From assembly GCF_016617715.1 (NCBI RefSeq), contig NZ_CP067225.1:2344501-2408500 (forward strand): DNA of 64,000 nucleotides. The letters run 5' to 3'. Shown in pieces: positions 55,300 to 64,000 of this stretch. The DNA comes from Paracoccus sp. MC1862. GTDB lineage: Bacteria; Pseudomonadota; Alphaproteobacteria; Rhodobacterales; Rhodobacteraceae. The notes under the pieces are model-generated. The model was not told the origin of the DNA and searched no databases. It saw nothing but the letters and a program-made list of their open reading frames with translations. The translations under genes were made by a program, and so were the position numbers. Within the stretch, counting starts at the first letter, position 1, and every line of letters begins with the position of its first letter.

Positions 55300-55587
55300 T
55301 CAGCGGGGAAACCAGTCCTCAGGATGGTGGCGGATGCGGACGACCCGCACCTCACCGTCAAGCCGTGGGTAAAGCGTAAGGTGGCTGCCGACCGGCAGGC
55401 TTCGGATCGGCTGACGGAACCCGGGGCGCAAGCGCCCCCATGCCGGGCTGGTCGGCCAGCAGGGCAAGGCTGTGATGCAGGCGCCGCTGGCAGGCCTCCG
55501 GCCTGCGTCGGGCCGTGGCGGTCGATCCCGTCGAGAAAAAATCCTGATCAGATCGCCCTCCGCCGCCCGCGTGAGATGCAACCTCAT
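55300..55587 (-). pseudogene. ParE-type toxin with scrambled middle frame
   Basis: An open frame of 95 codons, but only its ends fit ParE: MRLHLTRAAEGDLIRIF at the start and PIRSLPVGSHL with RIRHHPEDWF at the end. The middle matches the family only if one base is removed at each of three places: an A6 run at 55536-55541, the GG at 55500-55501 and a C5 run at 55435-55439. That gives LDGIDRHGPTQA, EACQRRLHHSLALLADQ and GRLRPGFRQ. Three insertions restore the frame, so the ORF stays open. Likely an inactive toxin, or sequencing errors. It overlaps the antitoxin (ATGA). Confidence 0.7.
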
Positions 55588-55811
55588 GCGCGGCCGGAAA
55601 GTCCGGCGAGGCGGCGCGCTTCAAGGCTGCGCGGGCTCACGCCGCTTGCAAGCCCCTCATCCACCGGCGCCTGCATCCGGGCGATCTTCCCGGCCTTGCT
55701 CTGGTCGCGGCGGATCAGGCCGCGGATATAGTCGCTGCTGTTGGCGCAGCGCCCGGCGTCGGACTGTTGCTCGACCCAGTCCTTCATCTGATCGGGCAGC
55801 GAGACGTTCAT
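55584..55811 (-). CDS. ParD-family antitoxin
   Basis: A 75-residue antitoxin of the ParD/CC2985 type: MNVSLPDQMKDWVEQQSDAG followed by NSSDYIRGLIRRDQ, the ribbon-helix-helix part that binds DNA. The remaining acidic tail binds the toxin. An inverted repeat at 55837-55851 lies just upstream. The gene looks intact although the toxin frame is damaged. Confidence 0.9.
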   Translation of the reverse strand: MNVSLPDQMKDWVEQQSDAGRCANSSDYIRGLIRRDQSKAGKIARMQAPVDEGLASGVSPRSLEARRLAGLSGRA

Positions 55812-55836
55812 CGTGGCCGAGGTGCGTTCCTTCGTT

Positions 55837-55851
55837 TGGCAAAGATTGCCA
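55837..55851. promoter_or_regulatory. Candidate ParD operator
   Basis: TGGCAA-AGA-TTGCCA is a perfect inverted repeat 25 bases before the antitoxin start. Ribbon-helix-helix antitoxins bind such sites to repress their own operon. The assignment is by position. Confidence 0.5.
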
Positions 55852-55862
55852 TGATTGGCGTC

Positions 55863-56378
55863 TCAGCCCAACCGCGCGAACAGTTCCTCCCATCCCGGCG
55901 GGTCGTCGGTGGCATCCTCGGCGAAGCGCACCATCTCGGCGAAGGCCGGATCGTGGTGGATCACTGAGAAATACCGAGGCTCCGGCTCAATGCCGACGCG
56001 CCCCAAAGTGAAGCGGTCGGCGTCGAAGCAGGCTCCGATCAGCGGCTGGTCGCGGCGGGGTTTGCCGCCCTCGTGGTGAAAGCAGGCCTCGGCCACCAGC
56101 GCGGCGCGGTCGGAACCGAGCAGCGCCAGCAAGGTCTCGCTGGACTGCGCCACCCCGGCCGCGGCGGGGCCATGACGGGGGTCGCGGTGTTCCGACACCC
56201 GGCGGCAGTCGTGCAGCACCGCAAAGGCCATGCAGATCGCCGGATCGGCGCGAAGGTCGCGGCGGGCAAGTTCCAGCCCGGTCGCCGCCACGGCCCGCCA
56301 GTGGACCTCGCCATGATGCGGCGAATGGCGCAGGCGCGCGCCGGTGCGCGCCTGCGCCAGCAGCGCGGTCCAGCTCAT
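55863..56378 (-). CDS. HD-domain hydrolase-like protein
   Basis: A 171-residue protein with HD-type metal ligands spread as HGEVHWRAVAATGLELA, FAVLHDCRRVSEHRDPRHG and ACFHHEGGKP, as in a family of small bacterial HD proteins. It is likely a phosphohydrolase acting on nucleotides, but substrate is unknown. Its ATG overlaps the maeB stop by four bases, so it is expressed with the malic enzyme. HD sequence deviations from the classic fold leave catalysis unproven. Confidence 0.8.
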   Translation of the reverse strand: MSWTALLAQARTGARLRHSPHHGEVHWRAVAATGLELARRDLRADPAICMAFAVLHDCRRVSEHRDPRHGPAAAGVAQSSETLLALLGSDRAALVAEACFHHEGGKPRRDQPLIGACFDADRFTLGRVGIEPEPRYFSVIHHDPAFAEMVRFAEDATDDPPGWEELFARLG

Positions 56379-58657
56379 GCGACCTGCCCCAGCCGGCCCG
56401 CGGCCATCGCGGCCATGTTGAGGATGTCGTTCACGGTCGAGCCGCTGCCGCAGATCTGGATCGGCTTCGGCACGCCGGTCAGGATCGGCCCGATCACCGT
56501 GGCCCCGGCCATTTCCTGCAGCAGCTTGATGCTGATCGAGGCCGAATGCCGCGCCGGGACTACCAGCACGTTCGCAGGGCCGGTCAGACGGCTGAAGGGA
56601 TAGCGGGCCGCCGCTTCGGGGTTCAGGGCGACATCGGCGGTCATCTCGCCCTCGTATTCGAAATCGGCGCCCTGGCGGTCCAGTACCTTCGGCGCCTCGG
56701 CCATCTTGGTCGCGCGTTCGCTGACCGGATGGCCGAAGGTGGAGAATGACAGGAAGGCCACGCGCGGCTCCAGCCCCAGGACGCGGGCGACATGGGCGCC
56801 GCGGGTGGCGATCAGGGCCAGATCCTCGGCCTCGGGCCACTCATGGACCAGTGTGTCGCCCATCAGGATGATCCGGCCCTTGTGCAGCACGGCGGTGATG
56901 CCGACCGCCCCGTCCTGCGGCCGCACGTCGAAGACCTGCCCCACCTGCGCCAGGACGTGCGAGGCCTTGCGCGTGGCCCCCGTCACCAGCGCGTCGCCAT
57001 GTCCATGCGCCAGCATCAGCGCGGCGAAGACATGGCGGTCACGCCGGGCAAGCTTCAGCGCGTCGTCGCGGTCCACGCCCTGCCGCTGCAGGCGCTTGTA
57101 GAGCGCCTCGTGATAGGTATTCAGGTGCGGCGAAGTGAGGGCGCTGACAACCTCAAGCTCGCGCACGGCGTCGGCCATGCCCTCGGCGGCGAGCTTCTCG
57201 GCCACGTCGGCCTCTCGTCCCACCACCAGCGCCCGGCCCAGGCCGCCGCGCTGCCATGCCACCGCCGCGCGCAGCACGCGCGGGTCGTCGCCTTCCGCGA
57301 AGATCATTCGCGCCTGCGCGTGGCGGGCGCGGGCATGGATGCCCTGCAGGATCGCGGCGGTGGGGTCCATCCGCTGGCGCAGGGTCTGGACGTAGCCCTC
57401 CATGTCGATGATCGGGCGGCGGGCGGCGCCGGTGTCCATCCCCGCTTTCGCCACCGCGGGCGGGACCACGTGGATCAGCCGGGGATCGAAGGGGGTCGGG
57501 ATGATGTAGTCGCGCCCGAAGCTGAGCTTGCGGCCGTAGGCCACCGCCACCTCGTCGGGCACCTCGCGCCGGGCGAGTTCCGCCAGCGCGCGGGCGCAGG
57601 CGATCTTCATCTCGTCGTTGATGGCGCGGGCGTGGATGTCGAGCGCGCCGCGGAACAGGTAGGGGAAACCAAGGACGTTGTTGACCTGGTTCGGGTAATC
57701 CGAGCGCCCCGTGGCCACGATGGCGTCGGGGCGGACGGCATGGGCTTCCTCGGGCGTGATCTCGGGGTCGGGGTTGGCCATGGCGAAGATGACCGGGTTC
57801 GGTGCCATGGACCGGACCATCTCCTGCGTCACCGCTCCTTTGGCCGAGACGCCCAGGAACACATCGCAGCCGACCATGGCATCCGCCAGCGTCCGCGCCT
57901 CGGTGGCGACGGCATGGGCCGATTTCCACTGGTTCATCCCCTCGGTGCGGCCTTGGTAGATCACGCCCTTGGTGTCCGCCATGATGCAGTTCTCGTGCCG
58001 CGCCCCCATGGCTTTCAGCAGTTCGAGGCAGGCGATCCCCGCCGCGCCCGCGCCGTTCAGCACGATCTTCACGTCCTCGATGCGCTTGCCCGACAGTTCC
58101 AGCGCGTTCAGCAGCCCTGCCGCGCAGATCACCGCCGTCCCGTGCTGGTCGTCGTGGAAGACGGGGATGTCCATCATCTCCTTCAGGCGGCTTTCGATGA
58201 TGAAGCATTCGGGGGCCTTGATGTCCTCCAGGTTGATGCCGCCGAAGGACGGTCCCATCAGGCTGACCGCGCGGATGATCTCCTCGGGGTCCTCGGTGTC
58301 CAGCTCGATGTCGATGGCGTTCACGTCGGCGAAGCGCTTGAACAGCACCGCCTTGCCTTCCATCACCGGCTTCGAGGCCAGCGCGCCCAGGTTCCCCAGC
58401 CCAAGGATCGCGGTGCCGTTCGAGATCACCGCCACGAGGTTGCCCTTGGTGGTGTAGTCATAGGCGGTCTCGGGATGCGCCGCGATCGCCTCGACCGGGA
58501 CGGCCACGCCGGGGGAATAGGCGAGGCTCAGGTCGCGCTGGGTCGCCATCGGCGTCGAGGGCACGATCTCGAGCTTTCCCGGACAGGGCTCCAGGTGATA
58601 GGCCAGCGCCTCTTCCGGCGTGATCCGCGAGCGGTGCGGCTGGTTGCTGTCGGTCAT
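56375..58657 (-). CDS. maeB: NADP-dependent malic enzyme (MaeB type)
   Basis: Converts malate to pyruvate and CO2. The 760-residue protein joins a malic-enzyme part (about 1-430, with GNLGALASKPVMEGK, DIPVFHDDQHGTA and ILNGAGAAG-like LNGAGAAGIAC) to a phosphotransacetylase-like C-terminal part (about 440-760, ending GSGSTVNDILNMAAMAA), usual for MaeB, where it has a regulatory role. Length equals that of E. coli MaeB. AGAGGG lies before ATG 58657. It is co-transcribed with the HD-protein gene. Confidence 0.95.
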   Translation of the reverse strand: MTDSNQPHRSRITPEEALAYHLEPCPGKLEIVPSTPMATQRDLSLAYSPGVAVPVEAIAAHPETAYDYTTKGNLVAVISNGTAILGLGNLGALASKPVMEGKAVLFKRFADVNAIDIELDTEDPEEIIRAVSLMGPSFGGINLEDIKAPECFIIESRLKEMMDIPVFHDDQHGTAVICAAGLLNALELSGKRIEDVKIVLNGAGAAGIACLELLKAMGARHENCIMADTKGVIYQGRTEGMNQWKSAHAVATEARTLADAMVGCDVFLGVSAKGAVTQEMVRSMAPNPVIFAMANPDPEITPEEAHAVRPDAIVATGRSDYPNQVNNVLGFPYLFRGALDIHARAINDEMKIACARALAELARREVPDEVAVAYGRKLSFGRDYIIPTPFDPRLIHVVPPAVAKAGMDTGAARRPIIDMEGYVQTLRQRMDPTAAILQGIHARARHAQARMIFAEGDDPRVLRAAVAWQRGGLGRALVVGREADVAEKLAAEGMADAVRELEVVSALTSPHLNTYHEALYKRLQRQGVDRDDALKLARRDRHVFAALMLAHGHGDALVTGATRKASHVLAQVGQVFDVRPQDGAVGITAVLHKGRIILMGDTLVHEWPEAEDLALIATRGAHVARVLGLEPRVAFLSFSTFGHPVSERATKMAEAPKVLDRQGADFEYEGEMTADVALNPEAAARYPFSRLTGPANVLVVPARHSASISIKLLQEMAGATVIGPILTGVPKPIQICGSGSTVNDILNMAAMAAGRLGQVA

Positions 58658-58784
58658 GATCCCTCTTCCCCCATTCCTGTTGCCCCAGCATGGCCGACAA
58701 GGCACAGTCGGCGCAACGCGCCAATGGAACGCGGGCGGCCGCGGCGTCGTTGCCAGAGGCCCTGCCAGCAGAAAGGCTTTCCCC

Positions 58785-59537
58785 ATGAACAGGATGTTGT
58801 CCGCCGCCCTCGCCCTTGCCCTGATGTCCGGCGCTGCTGCGGCCGAGACGATCCGGGTGGGCATGTCGGGCGGCTACTTCCCCTTCACCTTCACCCAAGG
58901 GGGCAATCTGCAGGGCTTCGAGGTCGATGTGATGAATGCCGTGGGCGAACGCACCGGCGACCAGGTCGAGTTCGTCACCATGGCCTTTTCCGGCCTGATC
59001 GGGGCCTTGGAATCGGGCCGGGTGGATACCGTCGCCAACCAGATCACCATCACCCCCGAGCGCGAGGCGCGCTTCGTCTTCTCGCGTCCCTATGTTTATG
59101 ACGGCGCGCAGGTGGTCACGCGGGAAGGGAACGAGGAGATCACCGGCCCGGAAAGCCTTGCCGGCAAGTCGGTGGCGGTCAGCCTGGGGTCGAACTTCGA
59201 GCAGTTGCTGCGCGGGATGCCGAACGCCGGCCAGATCGACATCCGCACCTATGACGGCAACCTCGAACAGGACGTGGCGCTGGGCCGGGTGGACGCCTTC
59301 GTGATGGACCGGGTCAGTTCCGCGCAGAAGATTAAGGAAAGCGGCCTGCCGCTGCAACTCGCGGGGGCGCCCTTCAGCGAGATCAGGAATGCCCTGCCCT
59401 TCCGCAACGACGAGGCCGGGGTCGCCATGCGCGACCGCGTGGACGCCGCGCTGGCTGCCATGTCCGAGGACGGGACGCTGACGGCGATCAGCGACAAGTG
59501 GTTCGGCACCGACATCACCAAGCCTGCGGCCGAGTAG
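58785..59537 (+). CDS. Polar amino acid ABC transporter, binding protein
   Basis: A 250-residue periplasmic binding protein with a signal peptide (cleavage near AAAAE at 20). Family 3 marks are [46 protein letters not shown] and a C-terminal [13 protein letters not shown]. It starts a three-gene operon with a permease and an ATPase. Probable ligand a polar amino acid or cystine; not set by the sequence. Confidence 0.92.
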   Translation: MNRMLSAALALALMSGAAAAETIRVGMSGGYFPFTFTQGGNLQGFEVDVMNAVGERTGDQVEFVTMAFSGLIGALESGRVDTVANQITITPEREARFVFSRPYVYDGAQVVTREGNEEITGPESLAGKSVAVSLGSNFEQLLRGMPNAGQIDIRTYDGNLEQDVALGRVDAFVMDRVSSAQKIKESGLPLQLAGAPFSEIRNALPFRNDEAGVAMRDRVDAALAAMSEDGTLTAISDKWFGTDITKPAAE

Positions 59538-59543
59538 CCGAGG

Positions 59544-60212
59544 GTGCTGAACCTCGACTACATGGCGGGGCTGATCCCGGTCATCCTGCGCTATGTGCCG
59601 CTGACCATCGGCATGGCGGTGGCCTCGATGGCGGGCGCGCTGGTGCTGGCGGCGATCATGGCCGTGATCCGCGTCCTGCGGGTGCCGGTCCTGCACCAGG
59701 TGTCGGGGGTCTTCATCAGCTTCTTCCGCGGCACGCCGCTGCTGGTGCAGTTGTTCCTGTTCTACTACGGGCTGCCGCAGGCGATCCCGGCCTTCATCCG
59801 CATCGACGGGGTGACGGCCGCGATCCTTGGCCTGACGCTGCATTTCGCGGCCTACATGGCCGAATCCCTGCGCGGCGCGATCACCGGCGTCCCCCGCGAC
59901 CAGTGGGAGGCAGCACGGGCCGTGGGCATGACCGAAGGGCAGACCATGCGGCGGATCATCCTGCCGCAGGCCGCCCGCGTCTTTGCCCCCACGATGGTCA
60001 ACTATTTCGTGGACATCCTGAAATCCACGTCCCTGGCCTTCACCCTCGGCGTGACCGAGATGATGGGCGCGGCGCAGAAAGAGGCGGCGGGCAGCTTCCG
60101 CTATCTGGAATCCTTCCTTGTGGTCGCCTGCCTCTACTGGATCATGGTCGAGGCGCTGGCGCGGGTGCAGGGCTGGCTCGAACGCCGCAACGCCCGGAGG
60201 CGCGCGGCATGA
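59544..60212 (+). CDS. Polar amino acid ABC transporter, permease
   Basis: A 222-residue HisMQ-type permease with about five helices. The contact loop [22 protein letters not shown] and [19 protein letters not shown] are classic for this group. GTG 59544 (LNLDYM) is used, as GAGG lies directly before it; the fit is tight and the start is not certain. The stop overlaps the ATPase gene. Confidence 0.9.
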   Translation: MLNLDYMAGLIPVILRYVPLTIGMAVASMAGALVLAAIMAVIRVLRVPVLHQVSGVFISFFRGTPLLVQLFLFYYGLPQAIPAFIRIDGVTAAILGLTLHFAAYMAESLRGAITGVPRDQWEAARAVGMTEGQTMRRIILPQAARVFAPTMVNYFVDILKSTSLAFTLGVTEMMGAAQKEAAGSFRYLESFLVVACLYWIMVEALARVQGWLERRNARRRAA

Positions 60213-60955
60213 GCGGGCGCTGCGGGGCGAGCCTGACCGGCCTGACCAAGCGCTTCGGCGAGAACGTCGTGCTGCGCGGCATCGACCTCTGCGTCGAGCC
60301 CGGGGAATGCGTGGCGGTAATCGGGCCGTCCGGGACGGGCAAATCCACGCTGCTGCGCTGCTGGAACTTCCTCGAACGGGCGCAGGCGGGCACGGTGCAG
60401 GTGGGCGACCTGTCGGTCGATGCCGCGAAAGCCTCGCGCGGCCAGGTGCTGGCGATGCGGCGGCGGACCTCGTTCGTGTTCCAGAACTACGCGCTGTTCG
60501 CCAACAAGACCGCGCGGCAGAACATCGCCGAGGGGCTGGTGGTGGTGCAAGGCGTGGCCCGTGCCGAGGCCGACGCCCGCGCCCTGGCGATCCTGCAGGA
60601 CATCGGCCTTGCCGACCGGGCGGATACTTGGCCCGCGAACCTGTCGGGCGGCCAGCAGCAGCGGATCGGGATCGCCCGGGCGATGGCGCTGGACGCCGAC
60701 CTGATGCTGCTGGATGAACCCACCAGCGCGCTCGACCCCGAATGGGTGGGCGAGGTGCTGGCCCTGATGCGCCGCGTGGCCGAGGCCGGGCAGACCATGG
60801 TCGTCGTGACGCATGAGATGCAGTTCGCCCGCGAGATCGCCGACCGCGTGGTCTTCATGGACGGCGGCCTCATCGTCGAGGAAGGCCCGCCCGAGCGGAT
60901 ATTCACAGAGCCCACCGACCCGAGAACGCGCGAGTTCCTGCAGCGGGTGCTTTAG
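60209..60955 (+). CDS. Polar amino acid ABC transporter, ATPase
   Basis: A 248-residue GlnQ-type ATPase: Walker [11 protein letters not shown]-loop [12 protein letters not shown], signature [14 protein letters not shown], Walker [13 protein letters not shown] and H-loop VVVTHEM. ATGA overlap with the permease gene. Its last four bases overlap the end of the convergent SMR gene. Confidence 0.92.
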   Translation: MSGRCGASLTGLTKRFGENVVLRGIDLCVEPGECVAVIGPSGTGKSTLLRCWNFLERAQAGTVQVGDLSVDAAKASRGQVLAMRRRTSFVFQNYALFANKTARQNIAEGLVVVQGVARAEADARALAILQDIGLADRADTWPANLSGGQQQRIGIARAMALDADLMLLDEPTSALDPEWVGEVLALMRRVAEAGQTMVVVTHEMQFAREIADRVVFMDGGLIVEEGPPERIFTEPTDPRTREFLQRVL

Positions 60956-61266
60956 GACGCGACCCGCATCAGGACGATGCCGCCGACGATCATCGCCGCG
61001 GCGATCAGGCGGCCGGGAGAGGCGCTTTCGCCCAGCAGGGCGATGCCAAGGACGAAGGCCCCGGCCGCCCCGATCCCCGTCCAGACGGCATAGGCGGTGC
61101 CCAGCGGCAGCAGGCGCATCGCCAGCGCAAGCAGCCAGAAGCTGGCGATCATGCCGGCAAAGGTGATGATGGTGTAGGAAAGCCGCGAGAAGCCGTCCGA
61201 CTGCTTCATCGCATAGGCCCAGATGACTTCCAGGATGCCGGCCACGAACAGTTGCGCCCATGCCAT
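60952..61266 (-). CDS. SMR-family protein, Gdx/SugE-like
   Basis: A 104-residue four-helix protein. [19 protein letters not shown] resembles the guanidinium exporter subgroup (E-x-x-W-A-x-x-K-x-S-x-G-F) more than Emr[24 protein letters not shown] is the usual helix-3 motif. If truly Gdx it exports guanidinium with protons; no guanidine riboswitch is seen near it. Confidence 0.82.
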   Translation of the reverse strand: MAWAQLFVAGILEVIWAYAMKQSDGFSRLSYTIITFAGMIASFWLLALAMRLLPLGTAYAVWTGIGAAGAFVLGIALLGESASPGRLIAAAMIVGGIVLMRVAS

Positions 61267-61370
61267 CAGACGACCTCGCTTTCACGCCGGGCCGTCCCGG
61301 ATGCGGTTCCATAGGGGCAGGACCGTCCCTGCCCGGCGACGCTAGCGCCGCCCGTTTGCCGGTTCAACAG

Positions 61371-62204
61371 CTATGGCGTCAGCGTCGCAGCCACGCGCAT
61401 CGGCTTACCGCCGATCTGGTAATCGGCCGTCACTGTCAGTCCCGGCGTTGCCTCGACCAGCGGGCTGAGCGAGCCGAGCGAGATCATCTGGCCCGGTTCC
61501 AACGTCACGCCGCCATGGCCGATCAGCCACAGCACTACGTCCAGAGGATGGCCCAGCAGCATCTCGCCCGTGCCGGTGACCGGCTCGGCGCCCTCGGCCT
61601 TCAGCTCGACCGTCAGCGCGGCGAGGTCCGCCACCGGGTCCGCCAGGTCGGCCAACGCCACGCCCTGCCCGATGACCCCGCGCCACGGGATCACGCCGTA
61701 AGAGGCCATGATCGGCCCCGTGGGCTTCACCCCCTCGGCCAGAGCCATGTCGGGCAGTTCGATGAAGGGGCGCACGTCGGACAGGCTGGCTGCGACCTGT
61801 TCCCGCGTGGTCGCCTGATTGATCGCGGCGTCGGCGACGGTCACGATCAGGTCGGCCTCGTAGAAGGGCGAGCGGCTGCCCGCCAGCGAGACCTCGGCCC
61901 CGTCCTGCAAGATCATCGGCGCGAACAGCGCGCCCGCGACCGGGGCGGTGACGCCGAAGCGTTCCTGCGCGGGCTTCGAGGTGAAGCCGACCTTCCAGCC
62001 GACGGGCGCGCCCATCTCGGCCTCAAGCGCTTCGCGGAAGGGGGCATAGGCGCAGGCGGCATCCTCGACGGTGGTGACGCCGGGGTCGGGCAGGCGCTCG
62101 CCCGCAGCCCAGGCGCGGGCGGCCTCCTGCATCTGCGCCGGGGGCGGGCAGTCGGCCAAGGCCGGGCCTGCGGCCAGCATCAGGGTGGCGGCGATCAGTC
62201 TCAT
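61371..62204 (-). CDS. Exported 2-keto-4-pentenoate hydratase/FAH-fold protein
   Basis: A 277-residue protein of the hydratase/decarboxylase family: WKVGFTSKPAQERFGV, FYEADLIVTVADAAIN, RPFIELPD and VLWLIGHGGVTLEPGQMISLGS fit the fold. Oddly it begins with a clear signal peptide (MRLIAATLMLAAGPALAD), while such enzymes are normally cytosolic. It may have a periplasmic role unrelated to aromatic breakdown. No meta-cleavage genes lie nearby. A strong GGGAGGG precedes the ATG. Confidence 0.82.
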   Translation of the reverse strand: MRLIAATLMLAAGPALADCPPPAQMQEAARAWAAGERLPDPGVTTVEDAACAYAPFREALEAEMGAPVGWKVGFTSKPAQERFGVTAPVAGALFAPMILQDGAEVSLAGSRSPFYEADLIVTVADAAINQATTREQVAASLSDVRPFIELPDMALAEGVKPTGPIMASYGVIPWRGVIGQGVALADLADPVADLAALTVELKAEGAEPVTGTGEMLLGHPLDVVLWLIGHGGVTLEPGQMISLGSLSPLVEATPGLTVTADYQIGGKPMRVAATLTP

Positions 62205-62330
62205 GGGACCCTCCCTTTCCCGTTTACATGACGCTGCCAGCGGGTCCGGTCCATGTCCAATGGAATCCGGCCGGTTCCAAAGCCGCGCGGGCCCCACTAG
62301 AACGGCAGGGTTCCGACCCGAGGCCCGACC

Positions 62331-64000
62331 ATGACCGACCAGCCGACCCCGATGATGGCCCAGTATCTCGCGATCCGCGAGGCCAACCCAGGGGCGCTGC
62401 TGTTCTACCGGATGGGCGATTTCTACGAGATGTTCTTCGAGGACGCGGTGGCCGCCGCCTCGGCGCTGGACATCGCCCTGACCAAGCGCGGCACCCACCT
62501 AGGCGAGCCGATCCCCATGTGCGGCGTCCCGGTCCATGCCGCCGAAAGCTACCTGCTGACGCTGATCCGCAAGGGCTTCCGCGTCGCCATCGCCGAGCAG
62601 ATGGAAGACCCCGCCGAGGCCAGGAAGCGCGGCTCGAAATCGGTCGTCGCCCGCGACGTGGTGCGGCTGGTGACGCCCGGCACGCTGACCGAGGAATCGC
62701 TGCTGGAGGCGCGGCGGCACAACTTCCTCGCCGCCTTCGCCACGGTGCGGGACGACTGCGCACTGGCCTGGGTGGACATTTCCACGGGCGCCTTGCGGGT
62801 CGCCCCCTGCCCGCAGGTCCGCCTTGGCCCGGAACTCGCCCGCCACGCCCCGCGCGAGTTGCTGGCGCTGGACGGATCAAAGCTGGACGACGTGGCCCAT
62901 GAGGCCGGCGCCGCGCTGACCGAACTTTCCGCGGCCAGCTTCGATTCCACCGCCGCCGTCCGCCGCCTTTGCGAGCTTTACGGCATCGAGACGCTGGACG
63001 GCTTCGGCCAGTTCACCCGAGCCGAACTGTCGGCGATGGGCGCCATCGCGGATTACCTGAGGCTGACCCAGCGCGGGCGGATGCCGCGGCTGTCGCCCCC
63101 CGTGCGGGAAAGCGGCCATGGCACCATGCAGATCGACGCGGCCACCCGGCGCAACCTGGAACTGACGCAGGCGCTGTCGGGCGGGCGCGAGGGCTCGCTG
63201 CTCGCCGCCATCGACCGGACGGTGACAGCGCCGGGCGGGCGGCTGCTGGAACGTCGCATTTCCGCGCCGAGCCGCGACCTGCCGCTGATCCACAGGCGGC
63301 AGGCGGGGGTGGCGGCGCTGGTCGAGGACGCGCGACTGACTGCCGACCTGCGCGACGCCCTGGCGCGGGTGCCCGACATGGACCGGGCGCTCTCGCGGCT
63401 TTCGCTGGAACGCGGCGGGCCGCGCGATCTTGCCGCCGTGCGGAACGGGCTGACGGCGGCGGTGCGGATCGCGGCGCTGATTGGCGGCGGCGACCCGCTG
63501 CTGGCCGAGGCGGCAGGCAACCTGGTCGGGCACGACGCGCTGATCGATCTGCTGGACGAGGCGCTGGTGGCGGAACCCCCGCTGCTTTCCCGCGACGGCG
63601 GCTTCGTGGCAGCAGGCTATGACGCCGAACTGGACGACACGCGGGCGCTGCGGGACGAAGGCCGGGGCGTCATCGCCCGGATGCAGGGCGACTACATCGC
63701 GGAAACCGGCGTCGCCAGCCTGAAGATCAAGCACAACAACGTGTTGGGCTATTTCATCGAAACGACGACCACCCATGCCGAGCGGATGCTCGCCCCGCCT
63801 CTGAACGAGCGCTTCATCCACCGCCAGACGACGGCGAATCAGATCCGCTTCACCACCGTTACGCTTTCGGAACTGGAAACCCGCATCCTGAACGCCCGCG
63901 ACCGGGCGCTGGAACTGGAACGCGCGGTCTTCGACCGGCTGGTGCGGGCCGTGCTGGACGAGTCGGCCCGCATCGGGCAGGCTGCGCGGGCGCTGGCCGA
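62331..64000 (+). CDS. mutS: DNA mismatch repair protein MutS (5' part)
   Basis: The first 556 codons of MutS; the frame runs out of the window. The mismatch-recognition domain has the Phe-x-Glu motif in YRMGDFYEMFFEDA (about 29-38), followed by the connector (MCGVPVHAAESYL) and the core lever (LELTQALSGG, IKHNNVLGYFIETT, FTTVTLSELE). The ATPase domain is beyond the end. MutS finds mispairs and calls MutL. Confidence 0.96.
   Translation, partial: MTDQPTPMMAQYLAIREANPGALLFYRMGDFYEMFFEDAVAAASALDIALTKRGTHLGEPIPMCGVPVHAAESYLLTLIRKGFRVAIAEQMEDPAEARKRGSKSVVARDVVRLVTPGTLTEESLLEARRHNFLAAFATVRDDCALAWVDISTGALRVAPCPQVRLGPELARHAPRELLALDGSKLDDVAHEAGAALTELSAASFDSTAAVRRLCELYGIETLDGFGQFTRAELSAMGAIADYLRLTQRGRMPRLSPPVRESGHGTMQIDAATRRNLELTQALSGGREGSLLAAIDRTVTAPGGRLLERRISAPSRDLPLIHRRQAGVAALVEDARLTADLRDALARVPDMDRALSRLSLERGGPRDLAAVRNGLTAAVRIAALIGGGDPLLAEAAGNLVGHDALIDLLDEALVAEPPLLSRDGGFVAAGYDAELDDTRALRDEGRGVIARMQGDYIAETGVASLKIKHNNVLGYFIETTTTHAERMLAPPLNERFIHRQTTANQIRFTTVTLSELETRILNARDRALELERAVFDRLVRAVLDESARIGQAARALA

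Noticed and set aside
1..64000. tRNA, rRNA, CRISPR arrays, insertion sequences
   Set aside because: Looked for cloverleaf-like blocks, regular repeat-spacer arrays and transposase motifs; none were recognised by eye.

Overview
This 64 kb window is GC-rich alphaproteobacterial chromosome, most likely Paracoccus or a close relative in the Rhodobacteraceae. The strongest evidence is the fbcFBC (petABC) operon. Its Rieske protein starts with GTG, carries a twin-arginine signal and matches what I remember of the Paracoccus denitrificans protein. Its cytochrome c1 has the long acidic Ala/Pro/Glu linker typical of that genus, here unusually long. Coding density is high, operons are short and often share ATGA overlaps, and I see no tRNA, rRNA, CRISPR array, prophage or insertion sequence. 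It reads as core chromosome with two small toxin-antitoxin pairs inserted.

Layout. 0-8 kb: tandem DUF1428 protein diverging from an HxlR regulator/VOC pair; an Lrp regulator diverging from an ornithine/lysine-type decarboxylase; metF diverging from metR with a good MetR-type site between them; a DUF4126 membrane protein; an inositol monophosphatase; a DMT permease. 8-19 kb: soluble lytic transglycosylase, dapA, an SMR pump, a hisC-like aminotransferase, an acetolactate-synthase-like TPP enzyme, smpB, DUF1810, a mercaptopyruvate sulfurtransferase coupled to an aromatic/aspartate aminotransferase, and a DUF1127 protein. 19-27 kb: rsmE/ubiA (divergent), an OmpA-family protein, a small membrane coiled-coil protein, msrA-prmA (coupled), a P1 peptidase and an SH3 protein.

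27-41 kb: succinate-semialdehyde dehydrogenase, a serralysin-type RTX metalloprotease, a thiolase, a STAS/anti-sigma kinase pair, uvrC, an sppA operon with a 37-residue membrane protein and a pteridine-reductase-like SDR, then a cysA-sbp-cysT-cysW sulfate importer. 41-48 kb: cytochrome bc1 operon, an unrecognised membrane protein and a secreted protein with about 19 MORN repeats. 48-53 kb: NAD synthesis and salvage (nadE, pncB, pncA) interrupted by a Phd/VapC pair with a perfect operator. 53-64 kb: DASS carboxylate transporter, trhO, a ParDE pair with a damaged toxin frame, maeB with an HD protein, a polar amino acid ABC importer, a Gdx-like SMR protein, a secreted hydratase-fold protein and the 5' part of mutS.

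The least explained signal is a pair of arrays, 14 kb apart, each with four copies of the hexamer TGCATC at exactly 11 bp spacing. One precedes the small membrane coiled-coil gene and the other precedes sppA, both in the same orientation relative to their gene. The 11 bp period and 7+4 organisation resemble the direct-repeat boxes of OmpR/PhoB-family response regulators, so they may mark an undescribed envelope regulon. Other points of interest are the very long cytochrome c1 linker, three frame-restoring single-base insertions in parE, a perfect hairpin over the trhO start codon, and a dispersed hairpin element.
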